Shown here in pieces: positions 32,480-39,928 of a stretch of DNA of 39,928 nt; within the stretch, counting starts at the first letter, position 1, and every line of letters begins with the position of its first letter. Made by a program: the position numbers and the translations under genes. The DNA is taken from the NCBI RefSeq assembly GCF_000525835.1, contig NZ_AODD01000017.1:1-39928 (forward strand), read 5' to 3'. The notes under the pieces were generated by a model that did no database searches, was not told where the DNA came from, and saw only the letters and a list, made by a program, of their open reading frames with translations. Origin of the DNA: Listeria grandensis FSL F6-0971. Its GTDB lineage: Bacteria; Bacillota; Bacilli; Lactobacillales; Listeriaceae.

Positions 32480-34783
32480 ATGAAAAAGGTAACAAAGAGG
32501 GTTATAAGTGTAGTCTCGGTGTTGTTGTTAGTCGTTTCGTTATTTGCGTCGTCCGTTCTAGGTAGTGTAGGGAATTCTTCTGTAAAAGCAAAAGCCGCAA
32601 CCACATCACAATACAGAAACGTGATGTATTATGGAGATTGGTCCATTTGGGGCGGGGAAGGTCAGTTTTATCCGAAAGATATACCAGCAGAGCAATTGAC
32701 ACATCTAAACTTTGCATTTCTTGATTTCGATAGTAACGGAAACTTGAAATTCACAGATAAAGATGCGGCAGTTGGTGCACCAGTTGGGCAAGATGGAGTT
32801 CAATGGGGCGGAGCAAATGCAGGTATTTTAAACGCGTTACAAGAGTTAAGAGCGAAAAATCCGAATATGAAAATCGGCATCTCTATCGGCGGTTGGTCGA
32901 AATCTGGTGACTTCTCTGCAATCGGAGAAAATGCCACAGCGCGTGCTAATTTTGTAAGCAACGTTATGAAATTTATCAAATATACAAATATGGATTTTGT
33001 CGATCTAGATTGGGAGTATCCTGCATCCGTTCGTGCCGCTGACTTAGTGGACAACAAGAACGATGAAGGAACGCCAAACGCCAAACCTGCCGATAAACAA
33101 AACTATATTACACTTCTTCAAGATTTGCGTACTGCTTTAGATAAGCAAGGCGTAGATGTGAAGAAAAAATATGAGTTATCTGTAGCGTTACCAGCGTCTC
33201 AAGGCATGCTTGCAAACGGTGTTGATGTGGCGAAACTTTTCAATGTTGTTGATTTTGCGAATATCATGACGTACGATATGAATGGGGCTTGGACTCCGAA
33301 TAGCGCGCATCATACGGCGCTTTACGGCAACCCAGCAGACCCGAATTATAACGATGGTTTCTCCGTAGACCAAACAGTGAAATATCTGAAGAGCCAAGGC
33401 GCAGCGTCAAACAAAATCGTTGTCGGCGCAGCATTCTACACACGCGGTTGGAACAAAGTGGAAGCGGGTACAAGTGCAACGCAACCAGGACTTTTCCAAG
33501 CAGCTACAAAAAATAACAAAGATGCAGACCTAGGCGCAACATATGGCGCTCCAAATGAAAAACCATTAGCAACTGGTGACGGTGGTCGTGCCGGCGGAGT
33601 TTGGGCGTATAAGAGCATCGATGCTTTGAAAGCCAAATCACCAACGTTAGTCGAATACTGGGATGACGTGGCAAAAGCGCCATATCTATACAGCAAAACG
33701 ACTGGCGAATTCTACACGTATGACAATGTCCGTTCTGTCACTGCTAAAGCGCAATACGTGAAAGATAACAATTTGGGCGGAATGATTTCGTGGATGCAAT
33801 CGCAAGATAAAGCAACTACGTCAACAAAACGCGATGAATTAACAAAAGCAATTAAACAAGGATTGTTCGGCGCTGGAGAACTTGCAGCAAACACGATCGT
33901 CTATTCGAACCTAAACGTAGAAGCTACTGTAGCACCGTATAGCGAAAATGGTGTCGGCTACGAAATCACAATCAAAAACAAAGAAGTAGCGAACGAAACA
34001 AATGAAGTGCTACAAGCGACGGAGTTTGCAGCAGAAACCGTGAAATTACCGAAGTTCTACATTCCAGTGAAAGCCGGTGAGACGTTGACGGCTGGGGATT
34101 ATAAAGCTGGTACGGTAGCAACTGCCAATGGTTACACAACCGTTGACTTGGCGTCTGTCTATGATGGGCAACAAATTCCGCAAGGCGCAACGTATACATT
34201 CCGATTGAAATCCAATCTAACATCTGTAAATGTGAATAACATTGCGAATATCTCATTGACACAACGCATGTCTAAAGCTGGGACAGAACTTGGCAAACAA
34301 GTTATTTTTGGTGGAGGCGCGGTTATTCCTGATCCTAGTGATACGGTAGCACCTACAGCTCCAACGAATTTAGCGACAGTAGCGGCGAACGTGACGGATG
34401 TGGCGGTTCCATTAAGTTGGACAGCTGCAACGGATAACGTAGGCGTGGCTGGATATAAAGTATATCGTAACGGTACTGAAGTTGCGACTGCTTCTGGAAC
34501 AAGTTACACGGACACAGGGCTTACTGCTTCCACAGCTTATTCGTATACTATAAAAGCGTATGACGCAGCGGGTAATGCTTCTACTGCAAGCGCGGCACTT
34601 TCAGTAACGACAAAAGCTGGTTCGGTCACACCACCAGTTGGAACTGGGACATGGGATTCTGCCAAAATTTATACTCAAAATGATCAGGTGACTTATAATG
34701 GTCATGCGTATAAAGCGAAATGGTGGACACAAGGAGATGTACCGGGGGCAGAACAATGGGGTCCTTGGGAACTAGTCTCGTAA
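32480..34783 (+). CDS. Secreted GH18 chitinase with FnIII and chitin-binding module
   Basis: An endo- or exo-acting chitinase that hydrolyses beta-1,4-GlcNAc bonds outside the cell. Layout of the 767 residues: signal peptide to about 37 (cleavage near KAKAA), GH18 domain to ~470 with GISIGGWSKSGDFS and the catalytic DFVDLDWEYP (Glu179), and a beta-rich middle module (~470-620). An FnIII domain (~630-710, with APTNLATVAAN and YTIKAYDAAGN) and a C-terminal CBM5/12 (TWDSAKIYTQNDQVTYNGHA, AKWWTQGD) complete it. The layout resembles Listeria ChiB-type enzymes. GAGGTGAAG precedes the ATG. It partners the AA10 LPMO at 15615, and cre-like sites occur upstream of both. Confidence 0.95.
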   Translation: MKKVTKRVISVVSVLLLVVSLFASSVLGSVGNSSVKAKAATTSQYRNVMYYGDWSIWGGEGQFYPKDIPAEQLTHLNFAFLDFDSNGNLKFTDKDAAVGAPVGQDGVQWGGANAGILNALQELRAKNPNMKIGISIGGWSKSGDFSAIGENATARANFVSNVMKFIKYTNMDFVDLDWEYPASVRAADLVDNKNDEGTPNAKPADKQNYITLLQDLRTALDKQGVDVKKKYELSVALPASQGMLANGVDVAKLFNVVDFANIMTYDMNGAWTPNSAHHTALYGNPADPNYNDGFSVDQTVKYLKSQGAASNKIVVGAAFYTRGWNKVEAGTSATQPGLFQAATKNNKDADLGATYGAPNEKPLATGDGGRAGGVWAYKSIDALKAKSPTLVEYWDDVAKAPYLYSKTTGEFYTYDNVRSVTAKAQYVKDNNLGGMISWMQSQDKATTSTKRDELTKAIKQGLFGAGELAANTIVYSNLNVEATVAPYSENGVGYEITIKNKEVANETNEVLQATEFAAETVKLPKFYIPVKAGETLTAGDYKAGTVATANGYTTVDLASVYDGQQIPQGATYTFRLKSNLTSVNVNNIANISLTQRMSKAGTELGKQVIFGGGAVIPDPSDTVAPTAPTNLATVAANVTDVAVPLSWTAATDNVGVAGYKVYRNGTEVATASGTSYTDTGLTASTAYSYTIKAYDAAGNASTASAALSVTTKAGSVTPPVGTGTWDSAKIYTQNDQVTYNGHAYKAKWWTQGDVPGAEQWGPWELVS

Positions 34784-34827
34784 TATCGCTGTGCTCCTCG
34801 TTTGGAGATTAATGAAGAATATAAAAA

Positions 34828-34861
34828 GGCAGGAGAGAAAGAGTGCTCTCCTGTCTTTTTG
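34828..34861 (+). terminator. Chitinase terminator
   Basis: GGCAGGAGAG pairs with CTCTCCTGTC (34846-34855) around AAAGAGTG and is followed by TTTTT. Confidence 0.85.
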
Positions 34862-34866
34862 CTTGC

Positions 34867-35415
34867 TTATTTTAGTAATATTGGGAGGAACGAGATGACA
34901 TCAAAGGTGATGTGGACGATCCAAGTTACCCAGATGGAGTTGGATTTTTTGAATAGGTAATTTAGGACTAGGCGGCTTGCTTGCCAAAACTGCCAGCCAA
35001 GCTTTTTCCATGCTGCGTAAAGTACGCCGATGGAGAGGAGTTCTTCTCCTAGAAGCATGAAGGGAACGTTTTTGATGACGTATTCCCAAGATAGCACGCT
35101 ATTGATGCTGTTTTCAGTGGTACCACCGGCGATTAATGACCAGATGCTACTTGCTAATGTGCCAACGATAAGGAGGAATGGAATACCGATAATGAGCCAT
35201 TTGAAACTAAAATGTTTGAACCAGTCTAGGAATTCGCTTTTTAGTAACAGGAAAAGGACAATGAACATAATCAAGACATTGAAGTAGGCGCCTAGCGTTT
35301 CAAGAGCTACGGTGCTAGAGATGACGTGGGGTAATGCTTGGTATAGACTTCCTGTTATAATAGCGATAAGTATAATGAGATAACCTTTTTTTCGATCGAT
35401 TAATGGGTTTTCCAT
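34867..35415 (-). CDS. CPBP family membrane protease with internal deletion
   Basis: A 182-residue protein with five or so hydrophobic segments. CPBP (Abi) glutamic proteases have motif 1 EExxxR/S, here LLGEELLSIGVLYAAWKKLG, then a histidine motif (FxxxH), then a last helix with a third conserved His/Asn, here WVTWIVHITFD. The region between WQFWQAS and RLVLNYLFKKSNSIWV is missing about 35-40 residues compared with relatives, and it is just where motif 2 should be. The join keeps the frame, so it reads as an intact but probably inactive protein. AAGGAG before the ATG supports the start. Confidence 0.7.
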   Translation of the reverse strand: MENPLIDRKKGYLIILIAIITGSLYQALPHVISSTVALETLGAYFNVLIMFIVLFLLLKSEFLDWFKHFSFKWLIIGIPFLLIVGTLASSIWSLIAGGTTENSINSVLSWEYVIKNVPFMLLGEELLSIGVLYAAWKKLGWQFWQASRLVLNYLFKKSNSIWVTWIVHITFDVISFLPILLK

Positions 35416-35552
35416 GTGGGACTCCTTTTTTTCATTTTGTATTGCTTGTATTTTATTTACCCTGATTTTAGTTTATGAACCTGAATGATTGGCATGTTAG
35501 CGTGAGAAGTTTATACTTATAGATGAATGATAATCTATGAGGAGTGTTGTAA

Positions 35553-36401
35553 ATGCAGTTGAAAGCTAGCGATACGAAGAAGTTCCACAATGGGCAGGAA
35601 ATTCCGCTTGTCGGCCTCGGGGTTTGGAAAATGGAGAACGAGCGAGAAGCGGTGGATGCGATTCAAGTGGCCGTGGACGCTGGTTACCGCGCGATCGATA
35701 CGGCGAAGGTTTATGAAAATGAGGATTTTGTTGGGCGGGCAATTCGCGAGACTGGGATTCCCCGCGCGGATTTGACAATTACTTCGAAGCTGTGGAATGC
35801 AGATCATGGGTATGATGAGACGCTACGTGCTTTTGATACTTCTTTGAAAAAATTGCAATTAGATTATCTGGATTTGTACTTGATTCATTGGCCGGTGAGT
35901 AGCTACAAGGATTCATGGCGGGCGATGGAGCGCTTGTACAGTGAGGGATTAATTAAATCTATCGGGGTCAGCAATTTCCACCAACACCATTTGGAGAATT
36001 TATTTACGACGGCGAATGAGAAGCCGGTGATTGACCAAATTGAAATGCACCCATTATTGTCGCAAAAACCGTTGCGGGCTTATTTGGAGAGTCAGGATAT
36101 TGTTCATGAGGCGTGGTCACCGCTTGCGAAAGGTGGGGAATTATTGAATAATCCGGTTTTGACAGCTATTGCAGAGACTAAAGGGTTGACGGTAGCGCAA
36201 GTGATTTTGCGTTGGCATTTGAATAATGGTTCGGTAATTATTCCTAAATCAGTGACGCCTGAACGAATTCGTAGCAATTTCGATGTTTTCCATTTTGATT
36301 TGAGTGATGGGGATATGGAGAAAATTGACGCGTTGAATGCAGATAAACGTACAGGATCTGATCCTGACAGCGAAGCATTTTTAGCTCGGACGTGGAATTG
36401 A
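35553..36401 (+). CDS. Aldo/keto reductase
   Basis: A 282-residue NADPH-dependent reductase. The catalytic tetrad is in place: AIDTAKVYENED (Asp, Tyr), TITSKLW (Lys), LYLIHWPV (His). The NADPH-binding end is VIIPKSVTPERIRSNFDVF. Its type (2,5-diketogluconate reductase/YvgN-like) reduces methylglyoxal and other small aldehydes; the exact substrate is unknown. GAGGAG lies before the ATG. It is alone, with its own terminator. Confidence 0.92.
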   Translation: MQLKASDTKKFHNGQEIPLVGLGVWKMENEREAVDAIQVAVDAGYRAIDTAKVYENEDFVGRAIRETGIPRADLTITSKLWNADHGYDETLRAFDTSLKKLQLDYLDLYLIHWPVSSYKDSWRAMERLYSEGLIKSIGVSNFHQHHLENLFTTANEKPVIDQIEMHPLLSQKPLRAYLESQDIVHEAWSPLAKGGELLNNPVLTAIAETKGLTVAQVILRWHLNNGSVIIPKSVTPERIRSNFDVFHFDLSDGDMEKIDALNADKRTGSDPDSEAFLARTWN

Positions 36402-36405
36402 ATAC

Positions 36406-36454
36406 ATCCAGCATACTGACCGGATTTCGGTGCTGCCAGTATGCTGGATTTTTT
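36406..36454 (+). terminator. Aldo/keto reductase terminator
   Basis: ATCCAGCATACTG and CAGTATGCTGGAT (ending ~36449) form a 13-bp perfect stem, followed by TTTTT; inside, ACCG/CGGT pair further. Confidence 0.88.
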
Positions 36455-36463
36455 ATCTGAATT

Positions 36464-37810
36464 TTATTTAATCGTTGTTGGTAATCCTGCTGCTAATGCT
36501 GCGATCAGGTCTTGGTTTGCGGTTTCTTTAATATGAACGTTGACCGAATCATCATCGCTATAGAATGGAGGCAAACCGTCTGCGAATGCGTCCAATTCAG
36601 CTTGCGTTGCTCTTTCTACACCGTATTGGAATTGCGTTCTATCGGTTGGGATCGCGCCTTCCATTGTAGAGCCAAAAGCACCGAAATCGGCTAATCCTTG
36701 TGGGTTAATCTCCGGTCCTTTGGCGTAAATGAATGTGTTGTACTTAGGATGACCTAAATATTGTGTGGCATTCGAAACGCCATCCATTTGTAAATTGTAT
36801 CTGAGTTTAGCGTAGCCGCGGGTTGCCAGCATGAATGGTGTCTGGATTTCAGAGACAGCCTGATTTCCTGCGGTGACCATAATTAAGTTTCCAAATCTAT
36901 CTAGGAGTGCAACGGCGTTACCGTCTCCACCGTTTGCGATATCTTGCTCAGCGGCTTCGATGAGATACGGCGCGAGTCCTTCATCTGGATTATTAGGCGA
37001 TGGTGCAGTATATTCCAGTGCGTGTGGATAAGCGGCTTTTAATGCTACATAAATGGGGTCTGTGGTTGCTAACATTTTTGGATCTAGTAATTGATCTTCG
37101 GGTAAATCGGTGTTGATTTTATTCGAAACATCGTTTAATGTCGCGTCAAAAGCTGTAGATGTCAAGGCGTACGTTTGATCTTCGATAGCTGTGTTGTCTC
37201 CAAAAATTGGCGAAACAGGTACACCGGTTGCTTCGCGTGAGAATTTCGCCGTGGAACCTAAAACGGCTGGATAAGAGAAACTTGCTTGTGCGTCCGCTTG
37301 CATTGAAGTACCGCTTAACGATGGGAATAACGCTGATTTATCGTAGTTAATTCCAGCATACGTATCGTTGGCAGACACGACAACATTAGCAAATCCCGCT
37401 TGCAAAATGGACCCTGTACACATAGCACAAGGATCTAGCGATGTTACCAAAATAATTTTTTCAGGCTCAGGTAAATCAAGTGACTCTTTATTCTCATAAT
37501 ACCAATCAATCATTTGACGCTCACCATGGGCGGTTGGATCAAAAACTAAATCATTCGTTACGACGTTATTGTGTTGCGTGTAAACAACATTGCCATCAGT
37601 ATCCATGAGCATACCACCAACGCTAAAGGTGCCTTGATCGGACGCGTGTAGTACTTGATCAGCTGTTTCATGAACTGCGTCTTGTATTCCGTTGATTGCT
37701 GTAGGAACGGCATCTACGTGCACGTCATTTAATACATTTCCTAATATAGCGCTACCTGCAAGAATGGACACCGCTGATAAAATTACCCCTTTTTTCCACG
37801 TAAACTTCAT
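36464..37810 (-). CDS. Exported deaminase-fold protein (CDA superfamily)
   Basis: A 448-residue protein with a signal peptide or N-terminal anchor (MKFTWKKGVILSAVSILAG onward). The first domain carries zinc-deaminase motifs: DPTAHGERQMIDWYY (His95, Glu97) and SLDPCAMCTGSILQAGF (Cys128, Cys131). DPTAH-x-E with PCxMC is the pattern of guanine deaminases and tRNA adenosine deaminases, with Gly for the usual Ala. The last ~240 residues (with AVALLDRFGNLIMVTAGNQ) look like a partner domain of the same protein family. Export of a deaminase is unusual; purine salvage outside the cell, or a toxin role, are both possible. AGGAGTG precedes the ATG. cre-like sites lie upstream. Confidence 0.8.
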   Translation of the reverse strand: MKFTWKKGVILSAVSILAGSAILGNVLNDVHVDAVPTAINGIQDAVHETADQVLHASDQGTFSVGGMLMDTDGNVVYTQHNNVVTNDLVFDPTAHGERQMIDWYYENKESLDLPEPEKIILVTSLDPCAMCTGSILQAGFANVVVSANDTYAGINYDKSALFPSLSGTSMQADAQASFSYPAVLGSTAKFSREATGVPVSPIFGDNTAIEDQTYALTSTAFDATLNDVSNKINTDLPEDQLLDPKMLATTDPIYVALKAAYPHALEYTAPSPNNPDEGLAPYLIEAAEQDIANGGDGNAVALLDRFGNLIMVTAGNQAVSEIQTPFMLATRGYAKLRYNLQMDGVSNATQYLGHPKYNTFIYAKGPEINPQGLADFGAFGSTMEGAIPTDRTQFQYGVERATQAELDAFADGLPPFYSDDDSVNVHIKETANQDLIAALAAGLPTTIK

Positions 37811-38290
37811 TCATCAATCACTCCTATTTTTTATTTAAGAATCTTATTTGCATTGGGCCCCGTACCCTGCGAAACAGAATATCAATTGTAAAATAAGTTG
37901 GTTGAAATAAAGCGGATAAGCGCTTACCGCAAGCTTTATTACCAAGCAATACAATAGAAAGCGTTTTCGCAAGAGAATTGTATCACAATCAGAATGAAAT
38001 GTAAAATACTTTTTATTTTTTTGGTAAAAAGTGTTTTCGAAAGTTAGAATTATTTTTTACAAAAAATGTATTTTAATTATCACGTTAAAATGTTTTTGTC
38101 AATATGATTTTACTTATTATTAGGCGTATTTTCCTTTTTTTTGTGTCTAAAATGTGTCTAAATGAAGAAAGATATTGTATTTTTTATCTAAAAATAGTGA
38201 AATATATTACGTATATGATATTATTGGAATGGGAGCGGGAGGTTTCGAAAATGGTAATATTTATTTTTTTAAGAAGTAGAGATGATTAAA
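37811..38290. other. Gene-free stretch with cre-like sites
   Basis: Two cre-like palindromic cores lie upstream of the deaminase gene: ATAAGCGCTTAC (about 37916-37927) and AGAAAGCGTTTTCG (about 37956-37969). A weaker GTGTTTTCGAAAG occurs near 38030. These suggest CcpA control. A rightward 61-codon frame at 38104-38289 has no ribosome site and is unlikely to be a gene. Confidence 0.45.
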
Positions 38291-38444
38291 GTGTTACATA
38301 ATTATAGAATGCTGAAAAAACTATATAGTATTCAAAATGGGTGGAGCGTTATTCTTTTTTTTAATCCATCACAAGAAAATACGAACACCATGATAGCAAC
38401 GGATTTGGCGGAGGTAGACATGAACCAATCTGTTGTCTTTTTTT
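38291..38444 (+). CDS. Short open frame upstream of the WxLIP gene, uncertain
   Basis: Starting at GTG 38291 (or ATG 38309) a ~50-codon frame runs to a TGA straight after a T7 run (38438-38444). An inner ATG at 38420 has a good GGAGG site and would give an eight-residue leader, MNQSVVFF. If one T is removed or skipped, the frame could join the open frame that leads into the WxLIP gene. No family was recognised; it may be a relic or leader. Confidence 0.25.
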
Positions 38445-38477
38445 GAAAAATTAAGTGTAAATAGGTGGGGTCAGATT

Positions 38478-39500
38478 ATGGTGAAGAAATTAATAGCAAT
38501 GTTAATCATGATGGGTGCGATCGCTGGCGGAATTTTAATACATATAGAAATAACGAACGCTGCTGAAATGAATTTTTCTGTGTCAGCAGTTCTTCCAGAA
38601 AACCAAATTGATAAGTCAAATACCTATTTTGAATTGCGGATGAAACCGGGGCAGGAGCAGGTGCTAGAGGTGATGTTGAACAATAGGCTGGATCGCGCGG
38701 TAACGGTGGAAACCCATGCCAACACAGCGATTACAAACGATAACGGCACCGTCGACTTTAGCAACGCCACACCAAAAATCGATACAACCCTCAAATATCC
38801 ATTTTCCCACATCGCAAAAACACCAACAGAAATCACAATCCCAGCTAAATCGAACAAAACGATGAAAGTAAAGGTGACGATGCCAAGTACTCCTTATGAA
38901 GGGATGATCCTAGGCGGACTTCATTTCACCGAAAAAGAAACTGCGAAAAACGGAACGACTGACTCACAAAACGGCATTCAAACTAAAGATGAAAACGAGT
39001 ATGTCATCGGCGTTTTCCTGACAGAAAATGATCGCGTAGTGGAGCCAGAGATGCAACTGAACAAAATATCACCATCACAGGTGGACTACCACAATGTTCT
39101 GAAGGCAAATTTGCAAAATACAAAATCCGTGATTATTCCAAACTTGGAAGTTAGCGCGGATGTTTACCGAGAAAATAGCGATAAGGCACTCTATAACGAA
39201 AAATTAACAGGTCTTCGAATGGCACCAAATTCCAATTTTAATTTTGGTGTAAGCTGGGATAATCAAAAATTCAAGCCAGGGAAATATCGTTTGAAAATGA
39301 TAGCTACTTCTGGTAAAAATATATGGAAATGGGATGAAGCCTTCGAAATAAAAAGCGATGTTGCAGCTGAGCTAAACGATAAGGCGGTCGAACTCGAGGC
39401 AGATGAAATGATGTGGTACATTATAGGCGGAAGTTTGATAGGGATATTACTAGTGGTGCTTTTTTTCTGGCTAGGGCAGCGCTCGAAGAAAAAGGATTAA
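38478..39500 (+). CDS. WxL-interacting protein (DUF916/DUF3324)
   Basis: A 340-residue cell-surface protein. Signal peptide (MVKKLIAMLIMMGAIAGG, cleavage near TNAAE), then the peptidoglycan-binding DUF916 domain (SVSAVLPENQIDKSNTYFEL, LRMKPGQEQVLEV). Next is the DUF3324 host-binding domain (about 170-300), a transmembrane helix (MWYIIGGSLIGILLVVLFFW) and a basic tail (QRSKKKD). WxLIPs form complexes with WxL-domain proteins on the wall; no WxL gene is visible here, so it may follow elsewhere or be missing. The frame opens at 38433, but AGGTGGGG before ATG 38478 and the signal peptide fix the start. Confidence 0.92.
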   Translation: MVKKLIAMLIMMGAIAGGILIHIEITNAAEMNFSVSAVLPENQIDKSNTYFELRMKPGQEQVLEVMLNNRLDRAVTVETHANTAITNDNGTVDFSNATPKIDTTLKYPFSHIAKTPTEITIPAKSNKTMKVKVTMPSTPYEGMILGGLHFTEKETAKNGTTDSQNGIQTKDENEYVIGVFLTENDRVVEPEMQLNKISPSQVDYHNVLKANLQNTKSVIIPNLEVSADVYRENSDKALYNEKLTGLRMAPNSNFNFGVSWDNQKFKPGKYRLKMIATSGKNIWKWDEAFEIKSDVAAELNDKAVELEADEMMWYIIGGSLIGILLVVLFFWLGQRSKKKD

Positions 39501-39568
39501 TATATTTATTTTCTCCAAAATAAAAAGACACCCAGCTTGGCATGCCTTTATCTATCTAGCATCTTCAT

Positions 39569-39928
39569 TTAATTTTCCACATCCCAAGACATCATTTCTT
39601 TCTTGCCAATACGATAAATTAATTTCGTTGCTTTTTGATCTTTATTCAACGTGAATGATACGGGTCCAGAAAGCGATTTTTCTGGTTTAATTTCTCCACC
39701 AAAGGCCGTATAATTATAATCCGTTTCCAGCGTTTTGTTATCTTTTGTCTTCAAAATGAAATCGACAGAGCCTAACCCTTTATTGATGGAGGAAACATTT
39801 TTACCCGTCACGCGGAAGGTATACACGTTTTGCTCTTTTTGATCTTTAGAAATCGCCTTCGTAATTTCTTGTCCATCTAACGTTAATTGGATCCCATTCA
39901 CAACGATAGGTTCTGATTTAGCGGTTTT
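39569..39928 (-). CDS. Partial gene, DUF4352-like immunoglobulin-fold domain
   Basis: The C-terminal 119 residues of a gene that runs past the right edge; the frame is open to 39928. The beta-rich pattern (VNGIQLTLDGQEIT, YTFRVTGKNVSSINKGLGSV, FTLNKDQKATKLIYRIG, ending WDVEN) resembles DUF4352 telokin-like domains of lipoproteins. Its 3' neighbour is the convergent WxLIP gene. A signal peptide cannot be checked as the start is missing. Confidence 0.6.
   Translation of the reverse strand, partial: KTAKSEPIVVNGIQLTLDGQEITKAISKDQKEQNVYTFRVTGKNVSSINKGLGSVDFILKTKDNKTLETDYNYTAFGGEIKPEKSLSGPVSFTLNKDQKATKLIYRIGKKEMMSWDVEN

Noticed and set aside
38104-38289. 61-codon frame before the WxLIP gene
   Set aside because: No ribosome site; AT-rich sequence gives a chance open frame.
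39520-39560. Terminator between the WxLIP gene and the last gene
   Set aside because: A GGCATGCC palindrome and a nearby T run are present but no convincing stem followed by T run could be drawn.

Overview
The window looks like a chromosomal segment of a low-to-moderate GC Firmicute of the family Listeriaceae, most likely a Listeria sensu lato species. The indicators are internalin-type 22-residue leucine-rich repeats, an aa3-600 quinol oxidase operon qoxABCD, Listeria-style chitinase and chitin-binding LPMO genes, a WxL-interacting protein, and two small RNAs with the LhrC architecture. The exact species cannot be told from the sequence alone.

Layout. 1-4.9 kb is cell-surface material: the end of a teichoic-acid polymerase, a frameshifted cytidylyltransferase, an acyltransferase, a frameshifted secreted LRR protein with a C-terminal SGNH hydrolase, and a badly decayed secreted YiiX-like cysteine hydrolase. 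4.9-6.5 kb has small membrane and secreted proteins of unknown role, one with a strikingly palindromic promoter. 6.9-9.9 kb is xylAB. 10.0-12.2 kb has a broken methyltransferase and a WYL-regulator/GyrI-like divergent pair. 12.25-13.7 kb is aldA (lactaldehyde dehydrogenase). 13.8-15.4 kb is a DUF3307/SatD-like pair; 15.6-16.2 kb is a single-domain AA10 LPMO. 16.9-20.9 kb is qoxABCD, closed by a 119-bp inverted-repeat element. 21.1-22.3 kb holds a duplicated-domain membrane protein and a DeoR-family regulator. 22.5-27.9 kb is the rhamnose operon rhaB-rhaA-rhaD-rhaM-MFS plus an unreported 117-nt relic of fucO. 27.9-29.2 kb has two LhrC-like sRNAs flanking an S66 peptidase, followed by 69-bp tandem repeats. 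29.5-32.1 kb has a bacterial nitric oxide synthase, a DUF4064-like protein, a DedA protein and a holin-like toxin peptide. 32.5-36.4 kb has a GH18 chitinase, an internally deleted CPBP protease and an aldo/keto reductase. 36.5-39.9 kb has an exported deaminase-fold protein, a WxLIP protein and a partial gene.

How the genes work together. RhaM/RhaA/RhaB/RhaD turn L-rhamnose into dihydroxyacetone phosphate and L-lactaldehyde. The reductive exit enzyme (FucO) has been deleted from the operon end, while aldA, about 9 kb away, carries the same promoter-proximal motif as rhaB, so lactaldehyde is probably oxidised to lactate under the same DeoR-type control. Chitinase and LPMO form a chitin-degrading pair, both preceded by cre-like sites.

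A notable feature is the concentration of frameshifts (five genes plus one relic), most of them in A or T homopolymers. They may be real decay, phase-variable tracts or assembly errors; raw reads would decide.
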